DNA of 64,000 nucleotides from Candidatus Saccharimonadota bacterium (GTDB lineage Bacteria; Patescibacteriota; Saccharimonadia; Saccharimonadales; Saccharimonadaceae): NCBI GenBank assembly GCA_016280905.1, contig JAEEHN010000006.1, positions 28,922 to 92,921 of the forward strand, read 5' to 3'. Shown piece by piece: positions 37,730 to 47,251 of this stretch (position 1 is its first letter; each line of letters starts with the position of its first letter). The notes under the pieces were generated by a model. It saw only the letters and a program-made list of their open reading frames with translations, ran no database searches and was not told where the DNA came from. The position numbers and the translations under genes were made by a program.

Positions 37730-40700
37730 AGATACAAAGTGGATGGATAAAAATGATACTAGTATCCAGTATCGGTTTACTGGGCGCATTTGGAACAATG
37801 AAGCAGGTATATGCAGTGATAGATACAGAGGAAATTACAAAAAAGACTTTGATACAGAGCTTGCTGACTTGTTATAATAATACCTATACGAAACGAGAGA
37901 TTGATGCGAGATATAAAGACGTGGAGCTAGAAGATATTTTTGAAAAAGAAGGAACTAAAGATGGAACGATTAAAGTGGCTGGTTATGAAACAGGAGAAAA
38001 TAATTGGAAGGGCCTAGGAAACACATTAAAAGACGGTGATATTTCGTGTAAACAAGTTTTTGTTGGCTATTCTTCTAAGTCTAGAGGGAAGATTGACGGT
38101 CTTTATAAGTCGTTTTTGGGATTAAACGAAGAAGCAAAGGATAATGTTAATCCTGAGACATTGGGCTATAAAGGGACCGAAGATTCGGAGATAGGTAAAA
38201 CTAGTCAGAGGTGTTTAAGTGTGTCTTATAAATATCCAGGCAATGGGAGTGCATTGTCTGGACAATCGAATAAAGCTTGTTTTGCGGTAAAAAATGACGG
38301 AGTTTTGCTGTATGGTTCTGATGATATGGAGGGATGGATTCAAACAACATCGTCTTACGTGGTAAGTTACGATGATAGTGAAACTAGTTCTGAGGATGTG
38401 ACTGCGACGATTAGCTTTCGGCCTGGTGATTACGGTGACTCTTTAAATTTTGATGTTTATTTTAATGACAAAAGAATTAATAGTAACGCTACGGTGTCGG
38501 TGAATTGTAGAGTGGAGGATGTGTCAAACGTACAATTTGATGACATATATGACTGCCTTAACAGTAAGATGCCGAAAGAAAATGTGTTGACGTCGCTGCA
38601 GCCCGGGATACTTACTGAGGTAAGCGATATTGAGTTAACTACAAGCTCTGGTGTTGATGCTACGAGTTCTGGAAAAAAATGGATAAAAGGAGGGATTCAC
38701 CATCTTCCCCCTGGTCAATATGGTCTGACTGATAATGAATTTGCGGCGGCTCAGGATGCTATGCGCTATTTCACCGGCAATAATAATAAATTTGACAGTT
38801 ATTTCTTTACTGAGCAGGATAGATTTGATATTTTGAATTTTTATGTGGCAAGAGCTATTGAAAGTAATAATAATTTAGTTTTAGATTTGGACTCTTGTTA
38901 TTCTACTGTAGATGATTTGGGAGATGACTATGGTGTCGTAAATTCTGGGCAATGGTGTAGAATTGTCGGGTATAATATGGTTGCTGGGAAATATAATGTA
39001 GTCAATAAAGGTAGTGGAAATAGTGAGACAGGGTACCGTGGTTTTGAAACAGTAGGATTTGAAACCGTGCTTAAACAACTAAAAGAAATTGATGTTCCAG
39101 AACTTAGTACGATAGATAGTGGTATAAGTATAACTGGAGATGAACCTGTAGACGACGACCAGGATTTATGTTATGGAGGTTCGGGGAGTTTGGGGTGGAT
39201 TATTTGTCCAATTATTACGGCGGCAGATGGAGTAGGGAGACATATGTGGGAACAGATTGAAAATTATCATCTAAAGATCCCGGCGTCGGAAATATTTAAA
39301 TCTGGAGGTGGGGTGGAGACAGGATGGGGAGTAGTTCGTAATATCGCAAATACTTTGTTTATTGTTTTGTTTTTAGTAGTGATTTTTTCGCAATTGACTG
39401 GGTGGGGTATTGATAATTATGGGATTAAGAAGATTTTACCGAGATTGATTGTGATTGCAATTTTAATGAATCTCTCATATTTGATTTGCCAGATTGCGGT
39501 AGATTTAAGTAATATTTTTGGAATGGGACTTAATAGTATGTTTTCGGACTGGGCTGGCAATATAGAATCTGCGGCTAGTGGTGCATCTGGTGGGGCACAA
39601 GCAGGAGCGTGGATTCTCAGTGGAATTTTGGGGGGCGGTGGAATTGTGCTTTTTAGTGCTTTGCGATTCGGTTCGTTTGCTGGTGGACTTGCTGGAATTG
39701 GCATAGCTGTACTTGGGATCTTAATTGTGATTGTTGTGGCGATGTTGACTTTGTATTTGATTTTAATTGCTCGAGAAGCGGGGATTGTACTTTGTATTAT
39801 CGTCGCGCCGGTGGCGATTGTGTGCTATGCTTTACCAAATACAGAAAAATTGGCGAAGAAATGGTTCGACTTGTTTAAAGCTTTGCTGGTGGTATATCCG
39901 ATTTGTGGAGCGATGGTAGGTGGTGGGCAGTTGGCTGGATCGATTTTGGCATCGATTCCCGATAATCCAGGCATGAAAGTTGCCGCGATGATAATACAGG
40001 TGTTGCCTTTCTTCTTGGTGCCGACGTTGCTTAGAAGTTCGTTGTCGCTGATGGGGAATGTAGGGACGAGATTATCTACACTTGGACGAAGTCTTGGAAG
40101 GAGGGGTTCGGCTGGTGCGCGTGGAGCAATCAGAAATTCGGAGAGGTTTAAAGATTTTTCACAATACCGGAAGGACAATGCACAGGAGAGGAGAGCAAGA
40201 AGAACTAGGGAAGGGGTAAATGTTTTTGGTAGAAGAATTGGGGGGTTGGCGAATAGAGCAACACATACGTTAACAGATAGACAAAGGGATAGATTAAGTA
40301 AAGCGAATGAGATAATAAAGGCAGCAGAGAATCGTAGACAACAAGCGAGTATTAATGCACAGAACGATGTTTTTATGGCGGATTTAGCAAGTCAGAGATT
40401 TCAAAATGAAGAAAGTGGGGCGGACAGATTGATGCGTGGGGATGCAGACTATATTGCTGGAAAGAGTCAGGCTAATCGGCTTCAACGAGAAGACGATATG
40501 GGAAAAACTCTTCTTTATACTAATGCAGATTATGTTGCTGGAAAGAGTCAGGCTAATCGGCTTCAAATAGAAGATGATTTGAATAATACAGATTTATATA
40601 ATAGTGCAGACTATGTAAGAGGAAGACAGGCACAAAGTAGGTTAAGACAAGAAAATGAACGTGAGGGTACGGTGCTGTACACGCGACCAGGATTTGAAGA

Positions 40701-41430
40701 ATCAAGAAGGAAGCAATATGAAGCACAGAGACGAAGTGAGATTAAAAAGATGTATGGTGATCGATATGCTAATTTAGATAAGAAGGAAAAACAGAGAGCT
40801 TTAATAATGGCGCTTAGTGGCAATGGAATAGACGCAGAGGAACAAGTTGATGCAGCGGTTGATGCGTTGTTGTCTACTGGGGATGTGTCCGAATTATTAG
40901 ATGCGCTTCATGGTGTAGATTTCAGTACTATGAATGCCGGTGTGCGAGATAAAATGGTAGCGAAAGCAGCAGTATCGGGGAATCAGTTGCTCAAGGGATG
41001 GTCGAAGACTGGTGGTACTGTTAATTTGCAAAATTATATTAATGATACGACGAATGGATTAAAAAACTATATTGCTACACAAGCTGGTGAGCATGCTTTC
41101 GATACTGCGGATAAGGACACTTTGGACTTTTTGGCAAACCACGGTGGGGCAAATGCAATGTCGGATGCAATGATTGGAAATATCTTAACATCATCAGCAA
41201 ATGCTAATCAAACTGCTATGCATGCAGCGATTCGATTGCTTGCCGGTAGAGAAGTTAATGTTGGAGCGACGATTAATGCGGAAGGATTAACAAGAATATC
41301 TGAGGATGTGGCAAGTGCGTTGGGTGCAGCTAATCTTAGAGGAGCGATTGATGAAGTAAATAAGCCTGGAAATGAAACGATTAAAGCAAGAGTTTCTAGT
41401 TCGGTCAAAGGAAAACTTGGAATTACATAG
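37726..41430 (+). CDS. Giant VirB6/TrbL-like T4SS membrane protein (paralog 1)
   Basis: 1234 aa; signal peptide, multi-TM core (NTLFIVLFLVVIFSQLTGWGIDNYGIKKILPRLIVIAILMNLSYLICQIAVDLSN), long charged C-terminal tail with 27-aa repeats. Confidence 0.82.
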   Translation: MKIQSGWIKMILVSSIGLLGAFGTMKQVYAVIDTEEITKKTLIQSLLTCYNNTYTKREIDARYKDVELEDIFEKEGTKDGTIKVAGYETGENNWKGLGNTLKDGDISCKQVFVGYSSKSRGKIDGLYKSFLGLNEEAKDNVNPETLGYKGTEDSEIGKTSQRCLSVSYKYPGNGSALSGQSNKACFAVKNDGVLLYGSDDMEGWIQTTSSYVVSYDDSETSSEDVTATISFRPGDYGDSLNFDVYFNDKRINSNATVSVNCRVEDVSNVQFDDIYDCLNSKMPKENVLTSLQPGILTEVSDIELTTSSGVDATSSGKKWIKGGIHHLPPGQYGLTDNEFAAAQDAMRYFTGNNNKFDSYFFTEQDRFDILNFYVARAIESNNNLVLDLDSCYSTVDDLGDDYGVVNSGQWCRIVGYNMVAGKYNVVNKGSGNSETGYRGFETVGFETVLKQLKEIDVPELSTIDSGISITGDEPVDDDQDLCYGGSGSLGWIICPIITAADGVGRHMWEQIENYHLKIPASEIFKSGGGVETGWGVVRNIANTLFIVLFLVVIFSQLTGWGIDNYGIKKILPRLIVIAILMNLSYLICQIAVDLSNIFGMGLNSMFSDWAGNIESAASGASGGAQAGAWILSGILGGGGIVLFSALRFGSFAGGLAGIGIAVLGILIVIVVAMLTLYLILIAREAGIVLCIIVAPVAIVCYALPNTEKLAKKWFDLFKALLVVYPICGAMVGGGQLAGSILASIPDNPGMKVAAMIIQVLPFFLVPTLLRSSLSLMGNVGTRLSTLGRSLGRRGSAGARGAIRNSERFKDFSQYRKDNAQERRARRTREGVNVFGRRIGGLANRATHTLTDRQRDRLSKANEIIKAAENRRQQASINAQNDVFMADLASQRFQNEESGADRLMRGDADYIAGKSQANRLQREDDMGKTLLYTNADYVAGKSQANRLQIEDDLNNTDLYNSADYVRGRQAQSRLRQENEREGTVLYTRPGFEESRRKQYEAQRRSEIKKMYGDRYANLDKKEKQRALIMALSGNGIDAEEQVDAAVDALLSTGDVSELLDALHGVDFSTMNAGVRDKMVAKAAVSGNQLLKGWSKTGGTVNLQNYINDTTNGLKNYIATQAGEHAFDTADKDTLDFLANHGGANAMSDAMIGNILTSSANANQTAMHAAIRLLAGREVNVGATINAEGLTRISEDVASALGAANLRGAIDEVNKPGNETIKARVSSSVKGKLGIT

Positions 41431-41438
41431 TGATATGG

Positions 41439-41506
41439 TTTCATTCCCATGGCGAGGGCTAGCGACGGATTCATATAAAACACTAGCTCTCACCAGGGGA
41501 ATGAAA
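41439..41506. repeat. Imperfect 24-bp inverted repeat (arms 41439-41462 and 41483-41506)
   Basis: TTTCATTCCCATGGCGAGGGCTAG against CTAGCTCTCACCAGGGGAATGAAA: 21 of 24 positions complementary, 20-nt loop; lies just before TATAAT at 41512. Confidence 0.8.
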
Positions 41507-41536
41507 TGTGGTATAATGATGGGAAAAGGAGTTTTT

Positions 41537-42736
41537 ATGACAAACATAACAAAGATTTTTTTAGTGCTTAATTCAGGTTCGTCGAGTGAGAAATTTTCAC
41601 TATATGAAGGGGAAGATGAAGTTTGTTCGCTATATTTTGAAGGGATAGAAGAAAATGGAGCAAAGAAATTTATCTGCACAATCACGCGAGCAGATGGAAG
41701 CGAAGAATTGGTAGATAAAAAGTGGGATACTTTAGACGTAGCATTTAAAGAAGCTAAGGCGATTTTTGAAAAGGAAGGGTTTATCAACGAAGCGCATCCG
41801 CTAGATGGTATTTTGGTGCGCGTAGTGGCAGCAGGAAAGTATTTTTCGGCTAATCATATCGTAGATGATGAGACGATGAAGGAGCTTACAAAAGTACAAG
41901 TAACAAATCCTTTGCATGTGCCAGGTACAGAGCGCGGGATTAAAAATGCGAGAGAAACCTTTGAAGGTGTACCAGTGCTTATTATGAGTGATTCGGAAGC
42001 TTTGACGCGAGATTCACGTAAAGATACTGAATATGCTTTGCCAAAAGAAGTGATTGACGAATTTGATTTGGGGCGTTGGGGAGCACATGGAGCGTCGTAT
42101 GGTTATATGATGGGACGGATTCCTGAACTTGGCTTACTAGAAAAGAGGATGGTAGTTTGTCATTTGGGCTCGGGCTGTTCGGTGACGGCACTAATGGATG
42201 GAAAACCAGCTTACACTTCGATGGGAGAGACACCACTTGAGGGTTTGATGTCTTCGACAAGAACTGGTTCGATTGATCCAACGATCGGGGCTTTATTGGG
42301 GGAGAAATTGGGTGCAGCTGAGGCGATTAAACTAATGAATAAAGAGTCGGGTTTGCAAGCAATGGCTGGTTCTAATGATATGCGTGAGATTATTGCAGGG
42401 GCTGAAGAAGGCAATGACGGCGCAGTGAGAGCATTTAATTTGTTTATTGATGGTGTAGCTGGTAAAATTGGTGAGTTCGCAGCGAAAATGGGTGGACTTG
42501 ATGCAATTGTATTTACAGCGACGATTGGCGAGCGTTCTATTCCAGTGCGTGGAGCAATTATTTCGAAGTTGGAATTTATGGGCTTCAAAATTAAAAATGA
42601 TGTGGCATTGGATAAATCGAAAGGTTATGCGAATGCAGCCGAGGATGGATCAAAACCGATTTATATTATTCCGACTAATGAGGCGGCATACATGATTAAA
42701 AAGGCAGGAGAACTGCTGGATGCCATGGAAAAATGA
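41537..42736 (+). CDS. ackA: Acetate kinase
   Basis: KIFLVLNSGSSSEKFSLYE, HLGSGCSVTALMDGKPAYTSMGETPLEGLMSSTRTGSIDP; start 41537 after SD aaaagga and TATAAT at 41512; track start 41372 lies inside the upstream gene. Confidence 0.94.
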   Translation: MTNITKIFLVLNSGSSSEKFSLYEGEDEVCSLYFEGIEENGAKKFICTITRADGSEELVDKKWDTLDVAFKEAKAIFEKEGFINEAHPLDGILVRVVAAGKYFSANHIVDDETMKELTKVQVTNPLHVPGTERGIKNARETFEGVPVLIMSDSEALTRDSRKDTEYALPKEVIDEFDLGRWGAHGASYGYMMGRIPELGLLEKRMVVCHLGSGCSVTALMDGKPAYTSMGETPLEGLMSSTRTGSIDPTIGALLGEKLGAAEAIKLMNKESGLQAMAGSNDMREIIAGAEEGNDGAVRAFNLFIDGVAGKIGEFAAKMGGLDAIVFTATIGERSIPVRGAIISKLEFMGFKIKNDVALDKSKGYANAAEDGSKPIYIIPTNEAAYMIKKAGELLDAMEK

Positions 42737-43295
42737 TCAAGTTTCGGAATTTGAAACAAGTAAAATTTTAGAACTTGCGAAAGACTGTCTTAAAATCGAT
42801 GGCGACTATGTGGAATTAGGGTGTTATAGGGGTGACACTTCACTCCTGCTTGCAGATATGGTAAAAAGTTCGGGTAAGCGTTTGTGGATTTACGATTCGT
42901 TTGAAGGTTTGCCCGAAAAGACTTTAGAAGATGATTCGGTGCTAGGGCGAGATTTTCAAAAAGGGGTGCTCAATGTAACCAAACGAGAGGTAAAAGAAAG
43001 ATTTTTGAGGGCAGGATTACCAGTACCAATAATCAAAAAAGCGTGGTTTGCGGAATTGAAGGAAGTAGATTTACCAGAAAAAATTGCCTTGGCGTTTTTG
43101 GATGGGGATTTATATGAATCAATAAGAGATAGTTTAAAATTAGTTGAAAATAAAATGGTGCCGGGTGGGGTGATTATGGTGCATGATTATAACAACTCGG
43201 CTTTACCAGGAGTGGCTAGAGCGGTAAATGAGTGGTTGAAGGGGAAAAATCCGATGATTCAAAGGTGCCAAAGCATGATAACGATTATGCTATAA
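42720..43295 (+). CDS. TylF/macrocin O-methyltransferase-like SAM-dependent methyltransferase
   Basis: GDYVELGCYRGDTSLLLADMV, WIYDSFEGLPE, GGVIMVHDYNNSALPGVARAV. Confidence 0.78.
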   Translation: MPWKNDQVSEFETSKILELAKDCLKIDGDYVELGCYRGDTSLLLADMVKSSGKRLWIYDSFEGLPEKTLEDDSVLGRDFQKGVLNVTKREVKERFLRAGLPVPIIKKAWFAELKEVDLPEKIALAFLDGDLYESIRDSLKLVENKMVPGGVIMVHDYNNSALPGVARAVNEWLKGKNPMIQRCQSMITIML

Positions 43296-43302
43296 TTTGG
43301 GG

Positions 43303-43866
43303 ATGGTGAGGCGATTAATTACAGATAAGAGATTGGCTGACAAACGTTTTAGAAGGACTGAAGAAGCAATTCTTCAGGCCTTTTTTGCATTGAGGGGAGA
43401 CGTCGGAATGATAAGGATTGCAAAAAATGCTGGCGTGGCACGGTCGACAGTTTATATCCATCACCGAGCGACGAGAGAAATTATTCCAGATTATGAGAAA
43501 TATATCTTGAAAAAATATCAAAAGGTAGTACAGAGAATGTTGACGGCGAAAAATAGTAGATTTGAAGCGATTTTAATGCGAACACTGATTTTTATGGTGA
43601 TAAACAAGCAAATCTTTAGGATAGTATTAAGGGGTAGAAGTAATGCAATTGGGAAAATGATAGATAAATTGGAAATAAAAACAGTAAATGTTATGGGAGT
43701 ATCAAAAAATCAGAGGCATATTTTTAAGATATATCGAAGTGAAGTGATAGTGCTAATAGAAGAGTGGTGCGAACGGGGGTTTAACGGTGACGAGATGAAT
43801 AAATTGGTGGAAAATATTGTTTATTTAACAAAAACAGCAAAGATGAGATTAGGGGTGTTGAAATAG
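43303..43866 (+). CDS. TetR/AcrR-like transcriptional regulator
   Basis: RRTEEAILQAFFALRGDVGMIRIAKNAGVARSTVYIHHRATREII HTH; start 43303 with TATAAT 12 nt upstream. Confidence 0.78.
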   Translation: MVRRLITDKRLADKRFRRTEEAILQAFFALRGDVGMIRIAKNAGVARSTVYIHHRATREIIPDYEKYILKKYQKVVQRMLTAKNSRFEAILMRTLIFMVINKQIFRIVLRGRSNAIGKMIDKLEIKTVNVMGVSKNQRHIFKIYRSEVIVLIEEWCERGFNGDEMNKLVENIVYLTKTAKMRLGVLK

Positions 43867-43893
43867 TTAGCACTCGGGGGTTTACAGTGCTAA
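43867..43893. promoter_or_regulatory. CIRCE element (HrcA operator) upstream of groESL
   Basis: TTAGCACTC-N9-CAGTGCTAA, one mismatch to TTAGCACTC-N9-GAGTGCTAA. Confidence 0.92.
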
Positions 43894-43931
43894 TTTTTGT
43901 GCTATAATCAGGGTAGAAAAGGAGTGATTAT

Positions 43932-44186
43932 ATGGCACTAAAACCGTTAAATGATAGGGTGGTGGCGAAGGTAGAAAAGCCGCTTGAAAAAACTAAATCA
44001 GGAATACTTTTGGGTGAGGCGAAGGAAAAGCCAGCTTATGCGGTGGTGGAATCAGTTGGACCAGAGGTAAAGGCGGTAAAAAAAGGAGACAAGATTGTAT
44101 ATAAAGAGTATTCGACGACCGAAATAAAGATTGATGAGACAGATTATATTATCTTGAAGGAAGAAGATATATTGGCGACAATGTAG
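43932..44186 (+). CDS. groES: Co-chaperonin GroES
   Basis: 84 aa; LKPLNDRVVAKVEKPLEKTKSGILLGEAKEKPAYAVVESVG. Confidence 0.96.
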   Translation: MALKPLNDRVVAKVEKPLEKTKSGILLGEAKEKPAYAVVESVGPEVKAVKKGDKIVYKEYSTTEIKIDETDYIILKEEDILATM

Positions 44187-44277
44187 GAATTGTTAGGTTG
44201 TGGAAAAGTTGTGGAAAACTTTGAATTAAACAGGGGTGGGTTCTAGAAAATAATGAGATGAAAATAAGGAGTAAAAA

Positions 44278-45897
44278 ATGGCAAAGAAAATTTATTATGA
44301 AGCAGAAGCGCGAGAGAAGGTGTTATCTGGCGCAAAACAACTTTATGATGCAGTAAAGGTAACTTTTGGGCCAAAAGGTAAAAATGTAATTATTGAGAAA
44401 GAATATGGGGCACCGGTAATTACGCACGATGGTGTGACGGTAGCGGAAGCGGTTGAGTTATCAAATAAGGATGAATCGCTGGGTGAGGCAGTAGGAGCAA
44501 AATTAATTAAAACTGCAGCGCAAAAATTAAATAAAGTGGCGGGTGATGGTACTACTACGGTAACAGTACTGACTTATAATATTTTGAATGAAGCAAATAA
44601 ATTGATTGCGGCAGGGGTAAATCCAATGGAACTTCGGCGTGGTATTGAAAAGGCTGGTGCTGAGATTGTGGCAGGTATTGATAAGGTAGCCGAAAAGATC
44701 GAGGGTGATTCTAGTAAAGTGGCGGAAGTCGCAACGATTTCGGCTGGTGATGCAGAGATTGGTAAATTAATTGCAGAAGTGATTTCGAAAATCGGAAAAG
44801 ATGGGGTAGTGACAGTAGAGGCTGGACAAGGTTTGACAATGGAGCAAGAGATTGTGGAAGGTTTTTCGTATGACAAGGGCTATTCGTCACCGTTTTTTGT
44901 GACTGATGTAAATCGACAAGAGGCAGTGTTTGATAAACCATTGGTGCTTGTAACAGATAAAAAGATTTCAGCGGCGAGTGATATCTTACCTTTACTTGAA
45001 AAATGTGCACAGGCTGGAAAAAAGGATTTAGTAATAATTGCAGAAGAAGTAGAGGGTGAAGCACTGTCGTTACTGGTTTTGAATAAATTGAAGGGGGTAT
45101 TTAACTCTTTGGTCTTGAAAGCACCGGCATTTGGCGAGAGGCGAAAAGAAGTAATGGAAGATATTGCGATTCTTACGGATGCAACGGTAGTGTCGGCAGA
45201 CAAAGGGTTGAAATTAGAAGAAGTTGGTCTTGAAGTTTTAGGTTCGGCAACAAAAGTAATTGCAGCTAAAGATGAGACAACAATTATTAAAGGTGCAGGT
45301 GATGCAAAGGCAGTAAAAGCACGAATTGAGTTAATTCATGCCCAAGCAGAGATGGCAAAATCTGATTATGAGCGTGAAGAGCTTGAAAAACGAGCGGCGG
45401 CGTTATCTGGGAAAGTGGCTGTGATAAAAGTGGGTGGTGCCACGGAAACTGAGATTGATGAGAAAAAATTCCGCGTAGATGATGCTGTGGCGGCGACTAA
45501 GGCGGCGTTGGCTGAAGGGATTGTGGCAGGTGGTGGAGTGACATTAGTGAATTTGGCGGCTGGGTTGAGTGAGTCTGATGCAGGCACAAAGATTGTAAAG
45601 AATGCCTTGAAGGCACCATTTGTGCATATTGTGGAAAATGCAGGACTTAATGCACAAGCATTGTTAGCTGAGGTTGAGGCGGGTAAAACTGGATTTGGCG
45701 TGAACGTGATGATGCCGGAAAAAGGTTTAATTGATATGAAAAAAGCTGGGGTGATTGATCCAGCGAAGGTAACAAAAGAAGCGATAAAGAACGCGGTATC
45801 GATTGCGGCAACAGCGATTACGATGGGGGCATTAATTTGCGAAATTCCAGAAGAGAAGCCGGCAATGGGCGGCGGAGATATGAGCGGGATGTATTAA
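44278..45897 (+). CDS. groEL: Chaperonin GroEL
   Basis: 539 aa; VKVTFGPKGKNVIIEKEYGAPVITHDGVTVAEAVEL, AGDGTTTVTVLTYNI; C-terminal MGGGDMSGMY. Confidence 0.98.
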   Translation: MAKKIYYEAEAREKVLSGAKQLYDAVKVTFGPKGKNVIIEKEYGAPVITHDGVTVAEAVELSNKDESLGEAVGAKLIKTAAQKLNKVAGDGTTTVTVLTYNILNEANKLIAAGVNPMELRRGIEKAGAEIVAGIDKVAEKIEGDSSKVAEVATISAGDAEIGKLIAEVISKIGKDGVVTVEAGQGLTMEQEIVEGFSYDKGYSSPFFVTDVNRQEAVFDKPLVLVTDKKISAASDILPLLEKCAQAGKKDLVIIAEEVEGEALSLLVLNKLKGVFNSLVLKAPAFGERRKEVMEDIAILTDATVVSADKGLKLEEVGLEVLGSATKVIAAKDETTIIKGAGDAKAVKARIELIHAQAEMAKSDYEREELEKRAAALSGKVAVIKVGGATETEIDEKKFRVDDAVAATKAALAEGIVAGGGVTLVNLAAGLSESDAGTKIVKNALKAPFVHIVENAGLNAQALLAEVEAGKTGFGVNVMMPEKGLIDMKKAGVIDPAKVTKEAIKNAVSIAATAITMGALICEIPEEKPAMGGGDMSGMY

Positions 45898-45901
45898 TAA
45901 A

Positions 45902-45925
45902 AATAGCCCCTTAGGGGGCTATTTT
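45902..45925 (+). terminator. Rho-independent terminator after groEL
   Basis: AATAGCCCCTTAGGGGGCTATTTTT. Confidence 0.88.
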
Positions 45926-45939
45926 TAGTTGTTATATTT

Positions 45940-46497
45940 TTATATTTTGTCGATAGATTCGACGAGATAAAGAAGGGCTTCGGCGCGTTTGTTTTCGTCG
46001 GGGATTTCTTTGGCGGCGTTGTAGGCTGGTTCTAGGACGGTATAATCTTTGAGATTTTCGAAGATGTCACGATAGAGATTAAACTTTTGAGTTGGGTCTA
46101 AGCTGAGATGGTTCAAGAGCGGAATAAGATCGCGGAGAGCGGCTTCCTTAATTTGATGCATGTTGAGATTTTGAGTGGTGTTTGGAGTTTCGAATGTGGT
46201 GGGGCTAGTTGGAACTACTGGTGTTGGAGCAGGAGCAAGCTCAGGTATATTTAAATCAGGCATATTTGTGGGTTCAAGAGGTGCGATTGGTGTGGGATCT
46301 GGTGCGATGGTTGGAGCTTGAGGTTCAGGAAATGGTCCGACTGGTTCGTCAAGTTCTCCGGTGTCGTTTTCTGGCACTGAAGAAGGAGCTGCGACCGGGT
46401 CAGAAAAAACTGGGTCAACGCTCGTTGTGTTGGTAATATCATCGATTGCTTTTTGTAGATCGTTGTCTACGGTTTGATTTTGGTCCATTTTACCCAC
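45940..46497 (-). CDS. Pro-rich protein of unknown function
   Basis: 185 aa; PEPQAPTIAPDPTPIAPLEP low-complexity region, helical C-terminus; SD-like aaggtggg. Confidence 0.65.
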   Translation of the reverse strand: MGKMDQNQTVDNDLQKAIDDITNTTSVDPVFSDPVAAPSSVPENDTGELDEPVGPFPEPQAPTIAPDPTPIAPLEPTNMPDLNIPELAPAPTPVVPTSPTTFETPNTTQNLNMHQIKEAALRDLIPLLNHLSLDPTQKFNLYRDIFENLKDYTVLEPAYNAAKEIPDENKRAEALLYLVESIDKI

Positions 46498-46534
46498 CTT
46501 ATATTATGCTTAAGTTAATGATAACACAGATTTT

Positions 46535-46999
46535 TTAAATACGCAAGAAACTTACAATTTTGTCGAGAAAATCGAGTTTGACTTCTTCCATAGGGAGACG
46601 ATTGCCTAAATTATCCACAATGGCCTCACCGCTACCTTCGGGAAAATAGACTTTAATGCTGGGACTGAAGCGTTTTTTAGGGATGAGAACGGCAGAAAAA
46701 TGAGAGCCCTCTTTTAGGATACCGAAGGCCTTGAAATTTTCGTATTTATGAAGAGTAGCGCCTTCGATGAGGCCATCTTTGGTGAGAGAATATTTGATTT
46801 TGCGAGGTGGACGAAAAGTGGAGATAAGAATAGTGATGACGCTTAAGATAACGAGAATAAGAAAAGTCCACCAATTTAAAAAAATAGCGAGTACAGAAAG
46901 GGCGGCGCCAACTGCGAAAAGGCCAATATACCACCAAGCGTTGTGATCTCTTACGATGTATTCTTCTGCTTGCCAAGAAATGTCACTTTGTTTTGCCAT
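46535..46999 (-). CDS. Small membrane protein with PH-like soluble part, unknown function
   Basis: 154 aa; two TMs (WWYIGLFAVGAALSVLAIFLNWWTFLILVILSVITILI) and a beta-rich C-terminus; TATAAT 12 nt upstream. Confidence 0.72.
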   Translation of the reverse strand: MAKQSDISWQAEEYIVRDHNAWWYIGLFAVGAALSVLAIFLNWWTFLILVILSVITILISTFRPPRKIKYSLTKDGLIEGATLHKYENFKAFGILKEGSHFSAVLIPKKRFSPSIKVYFPEGSGEAIVDNLGNRLPMEEVKLDFLDKIVSFLRI

Positions 47000-47055
47000 G
47001 AGTTAATTATAGCACATCGTTTTTTTCTGTAAAATGTGGTAAAATAGGTCGTAAT

Positions 47056-47148
47056 GGAGGGTTACCCAAGTGGCTGAAGGGGACGGTTTGCTAAATCGTT
47101 AGTCTGGAGCGATCTGGAGCGGGAGTTCGAATCTCCCACCCTCCGCCA
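47056..47148 (+). tRNA. tRNA-Ser (anticodon GCT), CCA encoded
   Basis: Class II tRNA: GGAGGGT...ACGGT-TTGCTAA-ATCGT...variable arm...GTTCGAATC...ACCCTCCGCCA. Confidence 0.94.
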
Positions 47149-47191
47149 AATCCTGACGGATTTGTACAAAAAGCGAGATTCGTTCTTCGAA

Positions 47192-47213
47192 TCGAATCTC
47201 CCACCCTCCGCCA
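47192..47213 (+). repeat. 22-bp exact duplicate of the tRNA-Ser(GCT) 3' end
   Basis: TCGAATCTCCCACCCTCCGCCA is identical at 47127-47148 and 47192-47213. Confidence 0.95.
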
Positions 47214-47251
47214 TGTGGACATTTTGAAAATGGAGTGGTATAATTGTGGGT

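Noticed and set aside
41208-41787. Two minus-strand ORFs spanning the VirB6/ackA junction
   Set aside because: Overlap both coding sequences and the ackA promoter; composition is reverse-complement of coding DNA
44574-45587. Antisense ORFs over groEL (73-117 aa)
   Set aside because: Shadow ORFs of a highly conserved gene
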